Shown piece by piece: positions 57,104 through 64,000 of a stretch of DNA of 64,000 bases. The stretch's first letter is position 1. Each line of letters starts with the position of its first letter. A program made the translations under genes and the position numbers. The notes under the pieces are model-generated. The model saw nothing but the letters and a program-made list of their open reading frames with translations. It made no database searches and had not been told where the DNA came from. The DNA lies in the NCBI RefSeq assembly GCF_900103165.1, contig NZ_FNKY01000001.1, forward strand, positions 1,054,001 to 1,118,000, in the 5' to 3' direction. The stretch comes from Nitrosospira multiformis (GTDB taxonomy: Bacteria > Pseudomonadota > Gammaproteobacteria > Burkholderiales > Nitrosomonadaceae).

Positions 57104-57173
57104 GTCGCATGGCGGCAATGCAGCCCGTTTAAAGTAGCGGTACTTTTGACGCAATACACCAGAGCGATGGGCG

Positions 57174-58616
57174 ATGACTAAAGCAAATACCCTTAGGGAG
57201 ACCGAAGATCTGCAAGAGAACTTGCGGCGCCTGACGCATCTATTGCACAAACACAAGCTGGTAGAAGGTCTGGTGCATACACAGCAAATGCCGCGCCAGG
57301 AACTGGTCGAAGCCTTGGTGCATAAGCAGAATCTGGCGGAACTGCAAAACCTGCTCGACAGGCTTCACCCCGCGGACGTTGCTTATATCCTTGAAGCCAT
57401 GCCCCTCGGAGATCGTCTTATGATCTGGGAGCTGGTCAAGGCGGAGCGCGATGGCGAGATTCTTCTGGAAGTTTCGGACGCGGTTCGCGAAACACTCATC
57501 GCCACGATGGACAGCGATGAAATGCTGGCGGCGACGGGACAGCTCGATGCCGACGAGATCGCTGATCTCGCACCTGATTTGCCGCGTGATGTTATGGAGG
57601 ATGTATTCCGGTCGCTGCCGATGGAGGAGCGCGAGCAGTTACGCGCCGCCATGTCTTATCCGGAGGATGCGGTGGGCGCGCTGATGGATTTCGACGTGGT
57701 GACTATCCGCGAGGACGTGACGCTGGAAGTCGTGCTGCGTTATCTGCGCCGTTTGGATGAGCTGCCTGACCATACCGACCAATTGTTCGTGGTGGACCGG
57801 AATGAGCATCTCAAAGGCGTGCTCCCGGTGAACCGGCTCCTGGTAAGTGATCCCGATGCCACAGTGGGATCGGTGATGGCCAAAGAAATGGTGAAGCTTC
57901 ACCCCAAAGATAATGCACACCAGGCAGCGCAGGCATTCGAGCGCTATGATCTCGTTTCTACTTCGGTGGTCAACGCCCAAGACAAACTGGTAGGACGCGT
58001 TACCGTTGATGCGGTGATGGATTTTATCCGCGCGCAGGCGGAAAGCGAAGCGCTGAATGTGGCGGGTTTGCGGGAAGAAGAGGATTTGTTCGCACCTGTA
58101 TGGAAAAGCGTGAAGAACCGCTGGACCTGGCTGGCTGTCAATCTGATTACCGCATTTATTGCATCACGCGTGATTGGCGTGTTTGAAGATTCAATCGAGA
58201 AACTGGTGGCACTGGCGGCACTCATGCCGATTATTGCCGGTATCGGCGGCAATTCCGGCAATCAGACAATTACAATGATCGTGCGCGCCCTCGCTTTGGG
58301 CCAACTCCATCCAGGCAATGCACGTAAACTGTTTGCCAAGGAGATTAGTGTGAGCGCGGTGAACGGTCTGGTATGGGGGAGTGTGGTCGGATTATTTGCT
58401 TTTTTCATTTACGGCAATGCCTCACTTGGGGTGGTGATGACACTGGCGATGATGTTGAACTTGCTGCTGGCGGCTTCATTGGGGGTAGTGATTCCGCTGA
58501 CCCTGACTAAACTTGGCCGTGACCCGGCAGCGGGCTCCAGCGTGATGATTACCGCCGTCACCGATAGCGGGGGTTTTTTTATTTTCCTGGGACTCGCAAC
58601 TCTTTTTCTGATATAG
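57174..58616 (+). CDS. mgtE: Magnesium transporter MgtE
   Basis: A 480-residue MgtE. The cytoplasmic N domain (about 30-135) has LHPADVAYILEAMPLGDRLMIWELV. Two CBS domains follow (about 140-260), then a C-terminal block of five membrane helices. The block includes LMPIIAGIGGNSGNQTITMIVRALALGQ, which lines the Mg2+ pore, and DPAAGSSVMITAVTDSGGFFIF. The cytoplasmic domains gate the channel in response to internal Mg2+. The 3' end converges with lysA, leaving only 25 bases. Confidence 0.96.
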   Translation: MTKANTLRETEDLQENLRRLTHLLHKHKLVEGLVHTQQMPRQELVEALVHKQNLAELQNLLDRLHPADVAYILEAMPLGDRLMIWELVKAERDGEILLEVSDAVRETLIATMDSDEMLAATGQLDADEIADLAPDLPRDVMEDVFRSLPMEEREQLRAAMSYPEDAVGALMDFDVVTIREDVTLEVVLRYLRRLDELPDHTDQLFVVDRNEHLKGVLPVNRLLVSDPDATVGSVMAKEMVKLHPKDNAHQAAQAFERYDLVSTSVVNAQDKLVGRVTVDAVMDFIRAQAESEALNVAGLREEEDLFAPVWKSVKNRWTWLAVNLITAFIASRVIGVFEDSIEKLVALAALMPIIAGIGGNSGNQTITMIVRALALGQLHPGNARKLFAKEISVSAVNGLVWGSVVGLFAFFIYGNASLGVVMTLAMMLNLLLAASLGVVIPLTLTKLGRDPAAGSSVMITAVTDSGGFFIFLGLATLFLI

Positions 58617-58641
58617 CCAGGAACCACCGGATAAGTTTCAC

Positions 58642-59895
58642 TCAGGGTAGAATTTTCTCGCCGGCAATTAGCTGTTCCAGGGATTCGCGTTGGCGAATAA
58701 GATGAATGCGGTCACCGTCCACCATGACCTCGGCGGCGCGGGGGCGGGTATTGTAGTTTGAACTCATGCTCATGCCGTAGGCCCCGGCGGACATAATGGC
58801 GAGCAGATTGCCCTGCGCCAATGTCAGCTTTCGGTCATGCCCCAGAAAATCGCCTGTTTCACAAACGGGTCCGACAACCTGATAAATTTTATCGCCGCCG
58901 CTATTCGCAATAACCGGCAGGATCTCATGGTAGGCGTCATACAGTGCCGGACGCATCAGGTCGTTCATGGCGGCGTCCACGATAGCGAAATCCCGATGCG
59001 GGGTATGTTTGAGATACTCGACACGCGTAAGCAATACTCCGGCATTACCCACCAGCGCTCGGCCGGGCTCGATCAGGATACGCTGGTTACGCCGGCCGAT
59101 CGCGGCACACAATGCCGTGACATAGTCTTGCACCGCTGGCGGGTTTTCTCCCGAATAGCGAATCCCGAGACCGCCGCCCAGATCCAGATGATCGATAGTG
59201 AGTCCCTGGGTTTCAAGGCGAGTCAACAGGTCAAGTATTTTCCCGCAAGCTTCGACAAAGGGACCGAGTTTGGTCAATTGTGAGCCTATGTGGCAGTCCA
59301 GTCCGCTGATGCGCAAGTTGGCAAACTCTTGTGCGGAGGCATAAAGCTTCTCCGCTTCGTCGAAGGGCACCCCAAATTTGTTTTCCTTGAGACCGGTGGA
59401 AATGTAAGGATGCGTTTTTGCGTCCACATCGGGGTTGACCCGCAGGCTTACCGGCGCGATTTTATTCAACTCGCCTGCTACCTGGTTTAGTACGGCCAAT
59501 TCCGCTTCCGATTCCACGTTGAAACAGAATATCCCCGCGGCAAGTGCCGCCCGCATTTCGCTCGGCTGTTTGCCTACTCCCGAAAATACTATTTTTTGCG
59601 GATCACCACCCGCTTTCAGCACTCGCTGAAGTTCACCCCCGGAAACAATATCGAAGCCGCTGCCGAGACGGGCGAATAAATTGAGAATGGCCAGATTGGA
59701 GTTGGCTTTGACCGCATAACACACCAGATGGTCGTGTCCGCCAAAAGCGGTGTCGAATTCCCGGTAGGCCGCAACGAGCGCCGCGCGTGAATACACATAA
59801 CAGGGTGTGCCGAATTCCCGGGCAATGCGGTCCAGTTGAACCGATTCGCCGTACAGTCTGCCATTGCGATAGTCAAATGAAGGGAAACCGCTCAC
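58642..59895 (-). CDS. lysA: Diaminopimelate decarboxylase
   Basis: A 417-residue PLP enzyme. The PLP lysine is in VCYAVKANSNLAIL. The glycine-rich phosphate loop is DLGGGLGIRYSG, and the active-site Cys of the second subunit is in VGPVCETGDFLGHDR. It makes lysine from meso-diaminopimelate. The start is GTG at 59895, overlapping the lptM stop as GTGA, so the two are translationally coupled. Confidence 0.96.
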   Translation of the reverse strand: MSGFPSFDYRNGRLYGESVQLDRIAREFGTPCYVYSRAALVAAYREFDTAFGGHDHLVCYAVKANSNLAILNLFARLGSGFDIVSGGELQRVLKAGGDPQKIVFSGVGKQPSEMRAALAAGIFCFNVESEAELAVLNQVAGELNKIAPVSLRVNPDVDAKTHPYISTGLKENKFGVPFDEAEKLYASAQEFANLRISGLDCHIGSQLTKLGPFVEACGKILDLLTRLETQGLTIDHLDLGGGLGIRYSGENPPAVQDYVTALCAAIGRRNQRILIEPGRALVGNAGVLLTRVEYLKHTPHRDFAIVDAAMNDLMRPALYDAYHEILPVIANSGGDKIYQVVGPVCETGDFLGHDRKLTLAQGNLLAIMSAGAYGMSMSSNYNTRPRAAEVMVDGDRIHLIRQRESLEQLIAGEKILP

Positions 59896-60026
59896 TTCTT
59901 TTTCACTTCGCCCTGAGATTGTTGCGATGGCTGTGGAGGTTGTTCTTGTGGAAGATAGAGGGGTCCCTTCAGGCCGCAGGCATTGAGCAGCAAAACCAGC
60001 AGAGCAGCGGTACAGAATTTATGCAT
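59892..60026 (-). CDS. lptM: Small lipoprotein LptM (YifL family)
   Basis: A 44-residue lipoprotein. The signal peptide MHKFCTAALLVLLLNAC contains the lipobox LNAC, followed by the family hallmark GLKGPLYLPQ and a short Gln/Pro-rich tail ending VKKK. LptM assists oxidative maturation of LptD, which is encoded at 39774-42632. It precedes lysA directly, the standard order. Its stop overlaps the lysA GTG. Confidence 0.88.
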   Translation of the reverse strand: MHKFCTAALLVLLLNACGLKGPLYLPQEQPPQPSQQSQGEVKKK

Positions 60027-60190
60027 GGAACGATACCGGAATGATTGATACGAAATACTAACATAAAGGGTAAGAATCTCTGAATAAGTCCCTCCCAGAT
60101 CAGCCAGCCACCACAGACAATTCTATTCAGTTGATTGACAGCGCTATTGCGTACCGCAGTTGCTTCATTCACTTCACTGTCTTCCTCTAT
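60027..60190. other. Short intergenic stretch before the PEP-CTERM leader
   Basis: 164 bases between divergent lptM and the PEP-CTERM leader. It should hold the lptM-lysA promoter. Nothing else is recognised. Confidence 0.35.
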
Positions 60191-60199
60191 GGCATGTGC

Positions 60200-60400
60200 T
60201 TAATAGCTTATGTATATGAATCCTGGCCGGCATTGGCTGTCATTTTTTTTCGTTAAGCTTCTGACGTGCTGTAAAGCCACGCCCGTTTTGAGCCGGTCCG
60301 GAAAACCCAGAATATGCCAAAACCATGGCTTTGCTAAAGAAGCCTGTCAACATGCAGATAGCCGAAATACCAGTATGGGGGTTAGCTACAAGGAGCTAAT
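60200..60400 (+). ncRNA. Conserved leader upstream of first tandem PEP-CTERM gene (putative structured RNA)
   Basis: About 200 bases that match 61231-61420 before the next PEP-CTERM gene. Shared blocks include CGTTAAGCTTCTGACGTGCT, GTAAAGCCAC, GAGCCGG-CCGGAAAA, AGAAGCCTGT and CAGATAGCC. A possible closing stem pairs CGTGCT (60265-60270) with AGTATG (60372-60377). The second copy uses CGTACC with GGTACG at the same spacing, so pairing is kept by base changes. An inner pairing CTGT/GCAG is also retained. It could be a cis-acting RNA or simply part of a duplicated unit. Confidence 0.5.
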
Positions 60401-60528
60401 AGCCTTGGGTAATGCAGGCCATGTTAACTATATCCCAGTCTCAACAATTGACATAATCATTTCATATGATGGCCACTCCCCCAACTCATCAATACCAACA
60501 AGTAATTTTTTTAATAGGGAGACTAGAA

Positions 60529-61086
60529 ATGAAGTTGATTAAAAGTTTCGTCCTTACAAGTATATTTTGCATTTCCAGTGCCGGTGCTTTCGCTGACACA
60601 ATTACCCATCTTAATGTTGGGCCCTTGCCAACTTCGCTCGCGTATAGCAACTCATTCGCTAGCGCATCTTCAGGCTCTACATTTTTTGATGATTTTATTT
60701 TTACGATTCCTAATGGTTCCGCCAACTCAGTCACTTCGTCAATAAACCTGAGTAGTATATTGGGTCTTACCGACCTTAGGGCTCGCTTATACACGGGTAG
60801 CACGCATCAAACTGGGGCAGTTGTCCCGGGTACGCTTATGGAAGCATGGGGAACCACCGTTAACTACAGCCCAGCAGTATCTGCAACAACCGTTGTTTTA
60901 AATCCGTTGACATTGGATGCTGGCACCTACACCCTTCAAGTCAAGGGAACGGTTGCTGGTTCAGCTGGCGGCTCATACGCGGGGGTATTGAACATTTCGC
61001 CTGTACCTGAACCAGAAACTTATGCCATGCTGTTGATCGGTCTGGGTCTGATGGGCTTTATGGCACGTCGTAACAAGATTTCTTGA
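60529..61086 (+). CDS. PEP-CTERM sorting-domain protein (first of tandem pair)
   Basis: A 185-residue exported protein with a signal peptide ending GAFA. A short passenger has FASASSGSTFFDDFIFTIP, recalling FxDxF-type PEP-CTERM proteins. The sorting signal VPEPETYAMLLIGLGLMGF is followed by MARRNK. Exosortase cleavage and attachment to the extracellular matrix are expected. The ATG at 60529 has GGGAG seven bases upstream. It is followed by a strong terminator and a second PEP-CTERM gene with the same flanks but a very different passenger. Confidence 0.9.
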   Translation: MKLIKSFVLTSIFCISSAGAFADTITHLNVGPLPTSLAYSNSFASASSGSTFFDDFIFTIPNGSANSVTSSINLSSILGLTDLRARLYTGSTHQTGAVVPGTLMEAWGTTVNYSPAVSATTVVLNPLTLDAGTYTLQVKGTVAGSAGGSYAGVLNISPVPEPETYAMLLIGLGLMGFMARRNKIS

Positions 61087-61102
61087 GCTAAGCTTGATTC
61101 TG

Positions 61103-61137
61103 AGCCACAGAGAGGGGGGTCTCTTTGTGGCTTTTTT
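61103..61137 (+). terminator. Rho-independent terminator after first tandem PEP-CTERM gene
   Basis: Stem AGCCACAGAGA/TCTCTTTGTGGCT around a G-rich loop, followed by six T. It is nearly identical to the terminator at 62154-62189. Confidence 0.85.
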
Positions 61138-61230
61138 CGTTTTTAGCGACTGATAAAATTATGCCGGTATCAAGCTTGCCGGATCGACCCCAAAAGCATT
61201 CCACCCCGCACTTAGTAGAATCCAGGCATG

Positions 61231-61420
61231 CGCCTTAAAGCTCATGTTTATGAATTCTGATGGAGTATGTGCTGTCATTTTCCCTCGTTAAGCTTTTGAC
61301 GTACCGTAAAGCCACACCCGTTGTGAGCCGGGGCCGGAAAATCCAGGGTCTGCTGAAGCGCACGGATTGATGAAGAAGCCTGTGTGTGCACAGATAGCCA
61401 GAATGCTGGTACGCCATTTC
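61231..61420 (+). ncRNA. Conserved leader upstream of second tandem PEP-CTERM gene (putative structured RNA)
   Basis: Homologous to 60200-60400. The closing stem CGTACC (61300-61305) with GGTACG (61408-61413) is fully Watson-Crick here. An inner hairpin CTGTG-TGTG-CACAG lies at 61380-61393, just before GATAGCC. The distance between the stem arms is 102 bases, against 101 in the first copy. It ends about 45 bases before the start codon. Confidence 0.5.
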
Positions 61421-61465
61421 TTTGCAACATAAATCTTTGAAACCAAATTCTTGGGAGGATCGTTC

Positions 61466-62137
61466 ATGAGTTACTTGAGGCCATTGCCGGGGTTACTGTT
61501 TGCCCTCGCGATATCGGTTTATCAACCGCCCGGACACGCGGCGGTATCGACATCTTATAGTTTTGCAAATATCACGCATAGCAACGCTGGAGCCGAGGCG
61601 GATGGGGAAGCGAATCTGAATGTTGAGATGATAGATCTTGGCGGCAGTCAGGTGAGGTTCACTTTTACCAATACCTCCACCTCTTCCCTGGCCGATGTCT
61701 ACTTTGATGACGGTACGCTGCTCGGGATTGCATCCATTTCGTCCTCATCGGGGGTGAGTTTCTCGCAAGGGGCCACTCCGCTCAATCTTCCTGGTGGCAA
61801 TACCGTCAGCCCAGCCTTTGTGACAACCGCAGGCTTTCTGGCGGATTCCGACGCACCTGTCTCGCCCAACGGTGTTACCCAGGGTGAATGGCTCTCCATC
61901 GATTTCAACCTGACTGCCGGTCAGACATACAGCAATGTTATTAGCGCGCTTGCACTCCCGAACAATGGCGGAGACGGCGACTTGCGCATTGGTGTGCATG
62001 TGCAAGGGTTTGCAGCGGGTGGCAGTGAGAGCTTCATCAACATAGCTTCTCCCATCCCCGAACCTGAAGTCTATGCCATGCTTATGGCTGGCCTGGGTCT
62101 GATAAGCTTTATGGCGCGTCGTAACAAGACTTCTTAA
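61466..62137 (+). CDS. PEP-CTERM sorting-domain protein (second of tandem pair)
   Basis: A 223-residue exported protein with a signal peptide ending PPGHAA. The passenger is rich in Ser, Asn and Gly (VRFTFTNTSTSSLADVYFDD), typical of this class. The sorting signal IPEPEVYAMLMAGLGLISF is followed by MARRNK. The last 20 residues are close to those of the preceding gene while the rest differs, so the pair shares ends but not passengers. The ATG at 61466 with GGGAGG upstream is preferred over an in-frame ATG at 61451. Confidence 0.9.
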   Translation: MSYLRPLPGLLFALAISVYQPPGHAAVSTSYSFANITHSNAGAEADGEANLNVEMIDLGGSQVRFTFTNTSTSSLADVYFDDGTLLGIASISSSSGVSFSQGATPLNLPGGNTVSPAFVTTAGFLADSDAPVSPNGVTQGEWLSIDFNLTAGQTYSNVISALALPNNGGDGDLRIGVHVQGFAAGGSESFINIASPIPEPEVYAMLMAGLGLISFMARRNKTS

Positions 62138-62153
62138 GCTAAGCTTGATCCTG

Positions 62154-62189
62154 AGCCACAGAGAGGGGGGCCGCTTTGTGGCTTTTTTT
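62154..62189 (+). terminator. Rho-independent terminator after second tandem PEP-CTERM gene
   Basis: Stem AGCCACA/TGTGGCT with a G-rich loop, then seven T. About 30 bases beyond it still match the sequence after the terminator at 61103. Confidence 0.82.
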
Positions 62190-62623
62190 GTTTTTAGCGG
62201 CTGATAAAATTATTCCGGTACCTATGGTCGTCTTAATTTATGCCACTGCTGTCTGCCATGCACCGAAAGTCTCAGTGGTGTCGATTCGCAACTTTTGCCA
62301 CCGGCAGAAACGTGCCAGGAACGGACTCTCAGACGTTAAGCCGATGATGAAAAACTTGAACGAGTTTGTTTGCTACCCCCTTTCGTGCTGCTCGGCTGGC
62401 ATCACACCAGCTTTGGCCTAATAAATCCGCTTCAATAACCATGGCACGAGAGCAACTCACCTGTAACGCTTAATAGGATAGCCAACGCAGAGGTTGCCTC
62501 TGCTTTACAAATCAGATTCTTCATCTATGATAAACATGAAATCTATCCTAAATACTGTGAGATAAAGACGCGTAGCGCCAGTCACTTTTTACGTTAGGTC
62601 CCATCAATCACTGGAATGAACCC
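62190..62623. other. Intergenic region, no gene recognised
   Basis: About 430 bases with no convincing coding sequence. A segment near 62279-62338 (CGGCAGAAACGTGCCAGGAA) resembles 63167-63222 (CGGCAGAAATGTGCCACAAA), so a short repeat flanks the next gene on both sides. Confidence 0.4.
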
Positions 62624-63067
62624 ATGCCGGATACCAAGTCGACATTTGAGATAATTGCTACTACGGTTCAAACACTCAGTATTGTTGCTGGGATTGTTAT
62701 TAGCATCATGAGCTTTAATGCAGCCCAACGGAAAGAAGCAGAGGCCAGAGAGCTTGAAACGGCAAAGCCGTTCTATACACTTAGACAAAACTTGTACGCC
62801 GAGGCCGTCAAGTCAGCAGGAGTCCTGTCAAACCCCGAAGTACACACGAAAGAAGAGATCGCGAAGTCCAGGATTAGATTTAGGGAGCTGTATGTCGCAG
62901 AGTTGGCTATGGTCGAGGCGCCTGCAGTCGAAGGCGAAATGATGGCACTCGCCTCGATAATCGACCCAGAATTGCTGAATATGACCGAAGCTCAGAAGGC
63001 AGCATATGACTTGGCTCATGCTCTTCGAAATTCTTTCACGCATTCTTGGAAAATCAAAGACAAATGA
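62624..63067 (+). CDS. Small membrane protein of unknown function
   Basis: A 147-residue protein with one N-terminal membrane helix (IATTVQTLSIVAGIVISIMS, about 11-30) and a cytoplasmic, charged helical domain. I do not recognise the family. GGA lies upstream of the ATG. Short similar sequences flank the gene on both sides (62279-62338 and 63167-63222), which may mean it arrived as a small cassette. The neighbouring gene is a patatin-like lipase on the other strand. Confidence 0.65.
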   Translation: MPDTKSTFEIIATTVQTLSIVAGIVISIMSFNAAQRKEAEARELETAKPFYTLRQNLYAEAVKSAGVLSNPEVHTKEEIAKSRIRFRELYVAELAMVEAPAVEGEMMALASIIDPELLNMTEAQKAAYDLAHALRNSFTHSWKIKDK

Positions 63068-63254
63068 GCGCTATTATTTTGGGTCCTAAACCCTCATGTA
63101 TCGGACCGGCCTGCGGGCGATCTTGAACATCGAGCATTCGTCATCGAGAAGCGCAGCTGCCTGATGGGTGTCGGTTTACGACCTTCGAGACGGCAGAAAT
63201 GTGCCACAAACAGTCAGTCGCCGTACCTCGAATGCAGACACTCGTCTTTAGGAC

Positions 63255-64000
63255 CTAGCGCGCTGTCGCCGGGTTGCCACCAGCCGCTGGTGCTACGATC
63301 AGCTTAATGCCGGCATCCCTCACGAACCGCTGGAATTCTGGCGACGCCATGATGAGCGTCCCCGCTGCGGCGCGCAGACGGTCGACGGCTTCGGCGGGCA
63401 ACATAAACGACGTAGGCAGCTGATTCAAAAAATGGAGTTCCGCCTTGTCATCCAGCGCAGGGAACGAGACGTCGATGGCATAGATTTCGGCGTCCGGGAC
63501 GCGCAGCGCGGCGGCAACTGCTGGAGGCTTATTGCCCTTCAATGCGGCCCAATCACGAATCATCCGCAAGGTTCGCCAACGCGCTGCCGTATCTTTCAAC
63601 AGTTCTATCGTCTCGTATGAATACGAGTCGATCGGCGTGCCGGCCGCTTTGCCTAGGATGTTCAGGACACCGGGAATGCTCTCCGACTGGTCCCACTTCG
63701 TCGTGGGAGAAGACATCGAATTGACGATGAACACCACGATTCTCTTCGCAGTGTCGAGCCGCGTGCGCACGCCGGATTCCTGCAGCGCCTCGAGAATTTC
63801 CAGTGACATGAGCACGCTGCGCATGCCCACGTTGTCCGATACAGCGCCGTCGACGAGATGGAGATAGGGCCGATTGACACCGTCGCCGTACGCTTCCTCT
63901 CCTTGGAGTTGCCGTACCGCCCGCGCCGCCGGTCGTGGCGGTTCTGCGGTGTCGACGAATGGCGCCACCCAAGCGGGTCTGATCTTGTTGCAGGTACCGC
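63255..64000 (-). CDS. Patatin-like phospholipase, C-terminal part (runs off right edge)
   Basis: About 247 residues of the C-terminal part of a patatin-like lipase; the frame stays open to the window edge, so the GxSxG nucleophile lies outside. The second catalytic residue is seen in LHLVDGAVSDNVGMRSVL, the Asp of the DGA/DGG motif. The rest (RIVVFIVNSMSSPTTKWD) resembles the large patatin-family proteins found in many proteobacteria. It would hydrolyse acyl lipids. Base composition is GC-richer than the adjacent intergenic sequence. A GTG at 63968 is only an internal start and is not the real one. Confidence 0.82.
   Translation of the reverse strand, partial: GTCNKIRPAWVAPFVDTAEPPRPAARAVRQLQGEEAYGDGVNRPYLHLVDGAVSDNVGMRSVLMSLEILEALQESGVRTRLDTAKRIVVFIVNSMSSPTTKWDQSESIPGVLNILGKAAGTPIDSYSYETIELLKDTAARWRTLRMIRDWAALKGNKPPAVAAALRVPDAEIYAIDVSFPALDDKAELHFLNQLPTSFMLPAEAVDRLRAAAGTLIMASPEFQRFVRDAGIKLIVAPAAGGNPATAR

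Noticed and set aside
60251-60380. c-di-GMP-I (GEMM) riboswitch in the PEP-CTERM leaders
   Set aside because: GUAAAGCC and GAUAGCC recall the GEMM core, but the first hairpin with its GAAA loop is missing between the P1 arm and GUAAAGCC, so the family assignment is not supported.
61380-61440. Sigma-54 promoter (TGG...TTTGCA) before the second tandem PEP-CTERM gene
   Set aside because: The GG-to-GC distance is 14 bases, not 10, and the first copy lacks it.
62578-63260. Integron attC sites around the small membrane protein gene
   Set aside because: A GTTAGGT and a GTTAAGC occur, but there is no paired inverse core site of attC form, and no integrase is seen.

Overview
The window looks like chromosome of a betaproteobacterium, most likely a Nitrosospira-type ammonia oxidiser. 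This is an inference from gene order (lptD-surA-pdxA-rsmA, leuS-lptE-holA, RNB-tonB-aroE-mtgA, lysA-lptM), protein character and several PEP-CTERM proteins; no ammonia-oxidation gene or rRNA is present to prove it. I saw no tRNA, rRNA, CRISPR array or prophage.

Region 1 (1-24700, almost all minus strand) is dedicated to the cell envelope and secretion. A type II secretion operon start (gspG-gspF-gspE, running off the left edge) follows a CysB-like regulator with overlapping genes. Next to it is a large two-partner-secretion locus: a 3469-residue filamentous-haemagglutinin-like exoprotein, its FhaC/ShlB-type outer-membrane transporter, an ExbB-like proton channel fused to a sugar-binding-like periplasmic domain, two different ExbD proteins, a TonB-like protein, a porin and a periplasmic coiled-coil protein. 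A solitary PstS-like binding protein and a PEP-CTERM protein lie upstream. Many genes overlap by 1-8 bases. A 270-bp element with perfect 33-bp inverted ends sits between the exoprotein gene and its transporter.

Region 2 (25200-44600) is mostly housekeeping: ttcA, an HtrA-type protease, leuS, lptE, holA, proA, an lpdA with its own lipoyl domain, a lytic transglycosylase, rsmA, pdxA, surA, an unusually long lptD, and mpl.

Region 3 (44600-52000) is accessory: a DUF3617 protein, an ankyrin-repeat protein, a cytochrome P450 next to a RoxA-like di-haem cytochrome lipoprotein, a PEP-CTERM protein, a decayed coding stretch, and several copies of a short intergenic repeat.

Region 4 (52000-60030) returns to housekeeping: an RNB-family ribonuclease, a second TonB-like protein, aroE, mtgA, mgtE, lysA and lptM. 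Degenerate intergenic repeats of about 100 bp precede several of these genes.

Region 5 (60030-64000) holds two tandem PEP-CTERM genes. They share a conserved leader, whose closing stem shows compensating base changes, and a near-identical terminator. A small membrane protein and a truncated patatin-like lipase follow.

The most system-like content is the TonB/ExbB-linked two-partner-secretion locus beside a type II secretion operon and a PstS-like protein. From memory this resembles the phosphate-starvation hxc/pdt region of Pseudomonas aeruginosa. The most novel-looking nucleic-acid signals are the paired PEP-CTERM leaders, the tandem hairpins before the exoprotein gene, and the intergenic repeat families.
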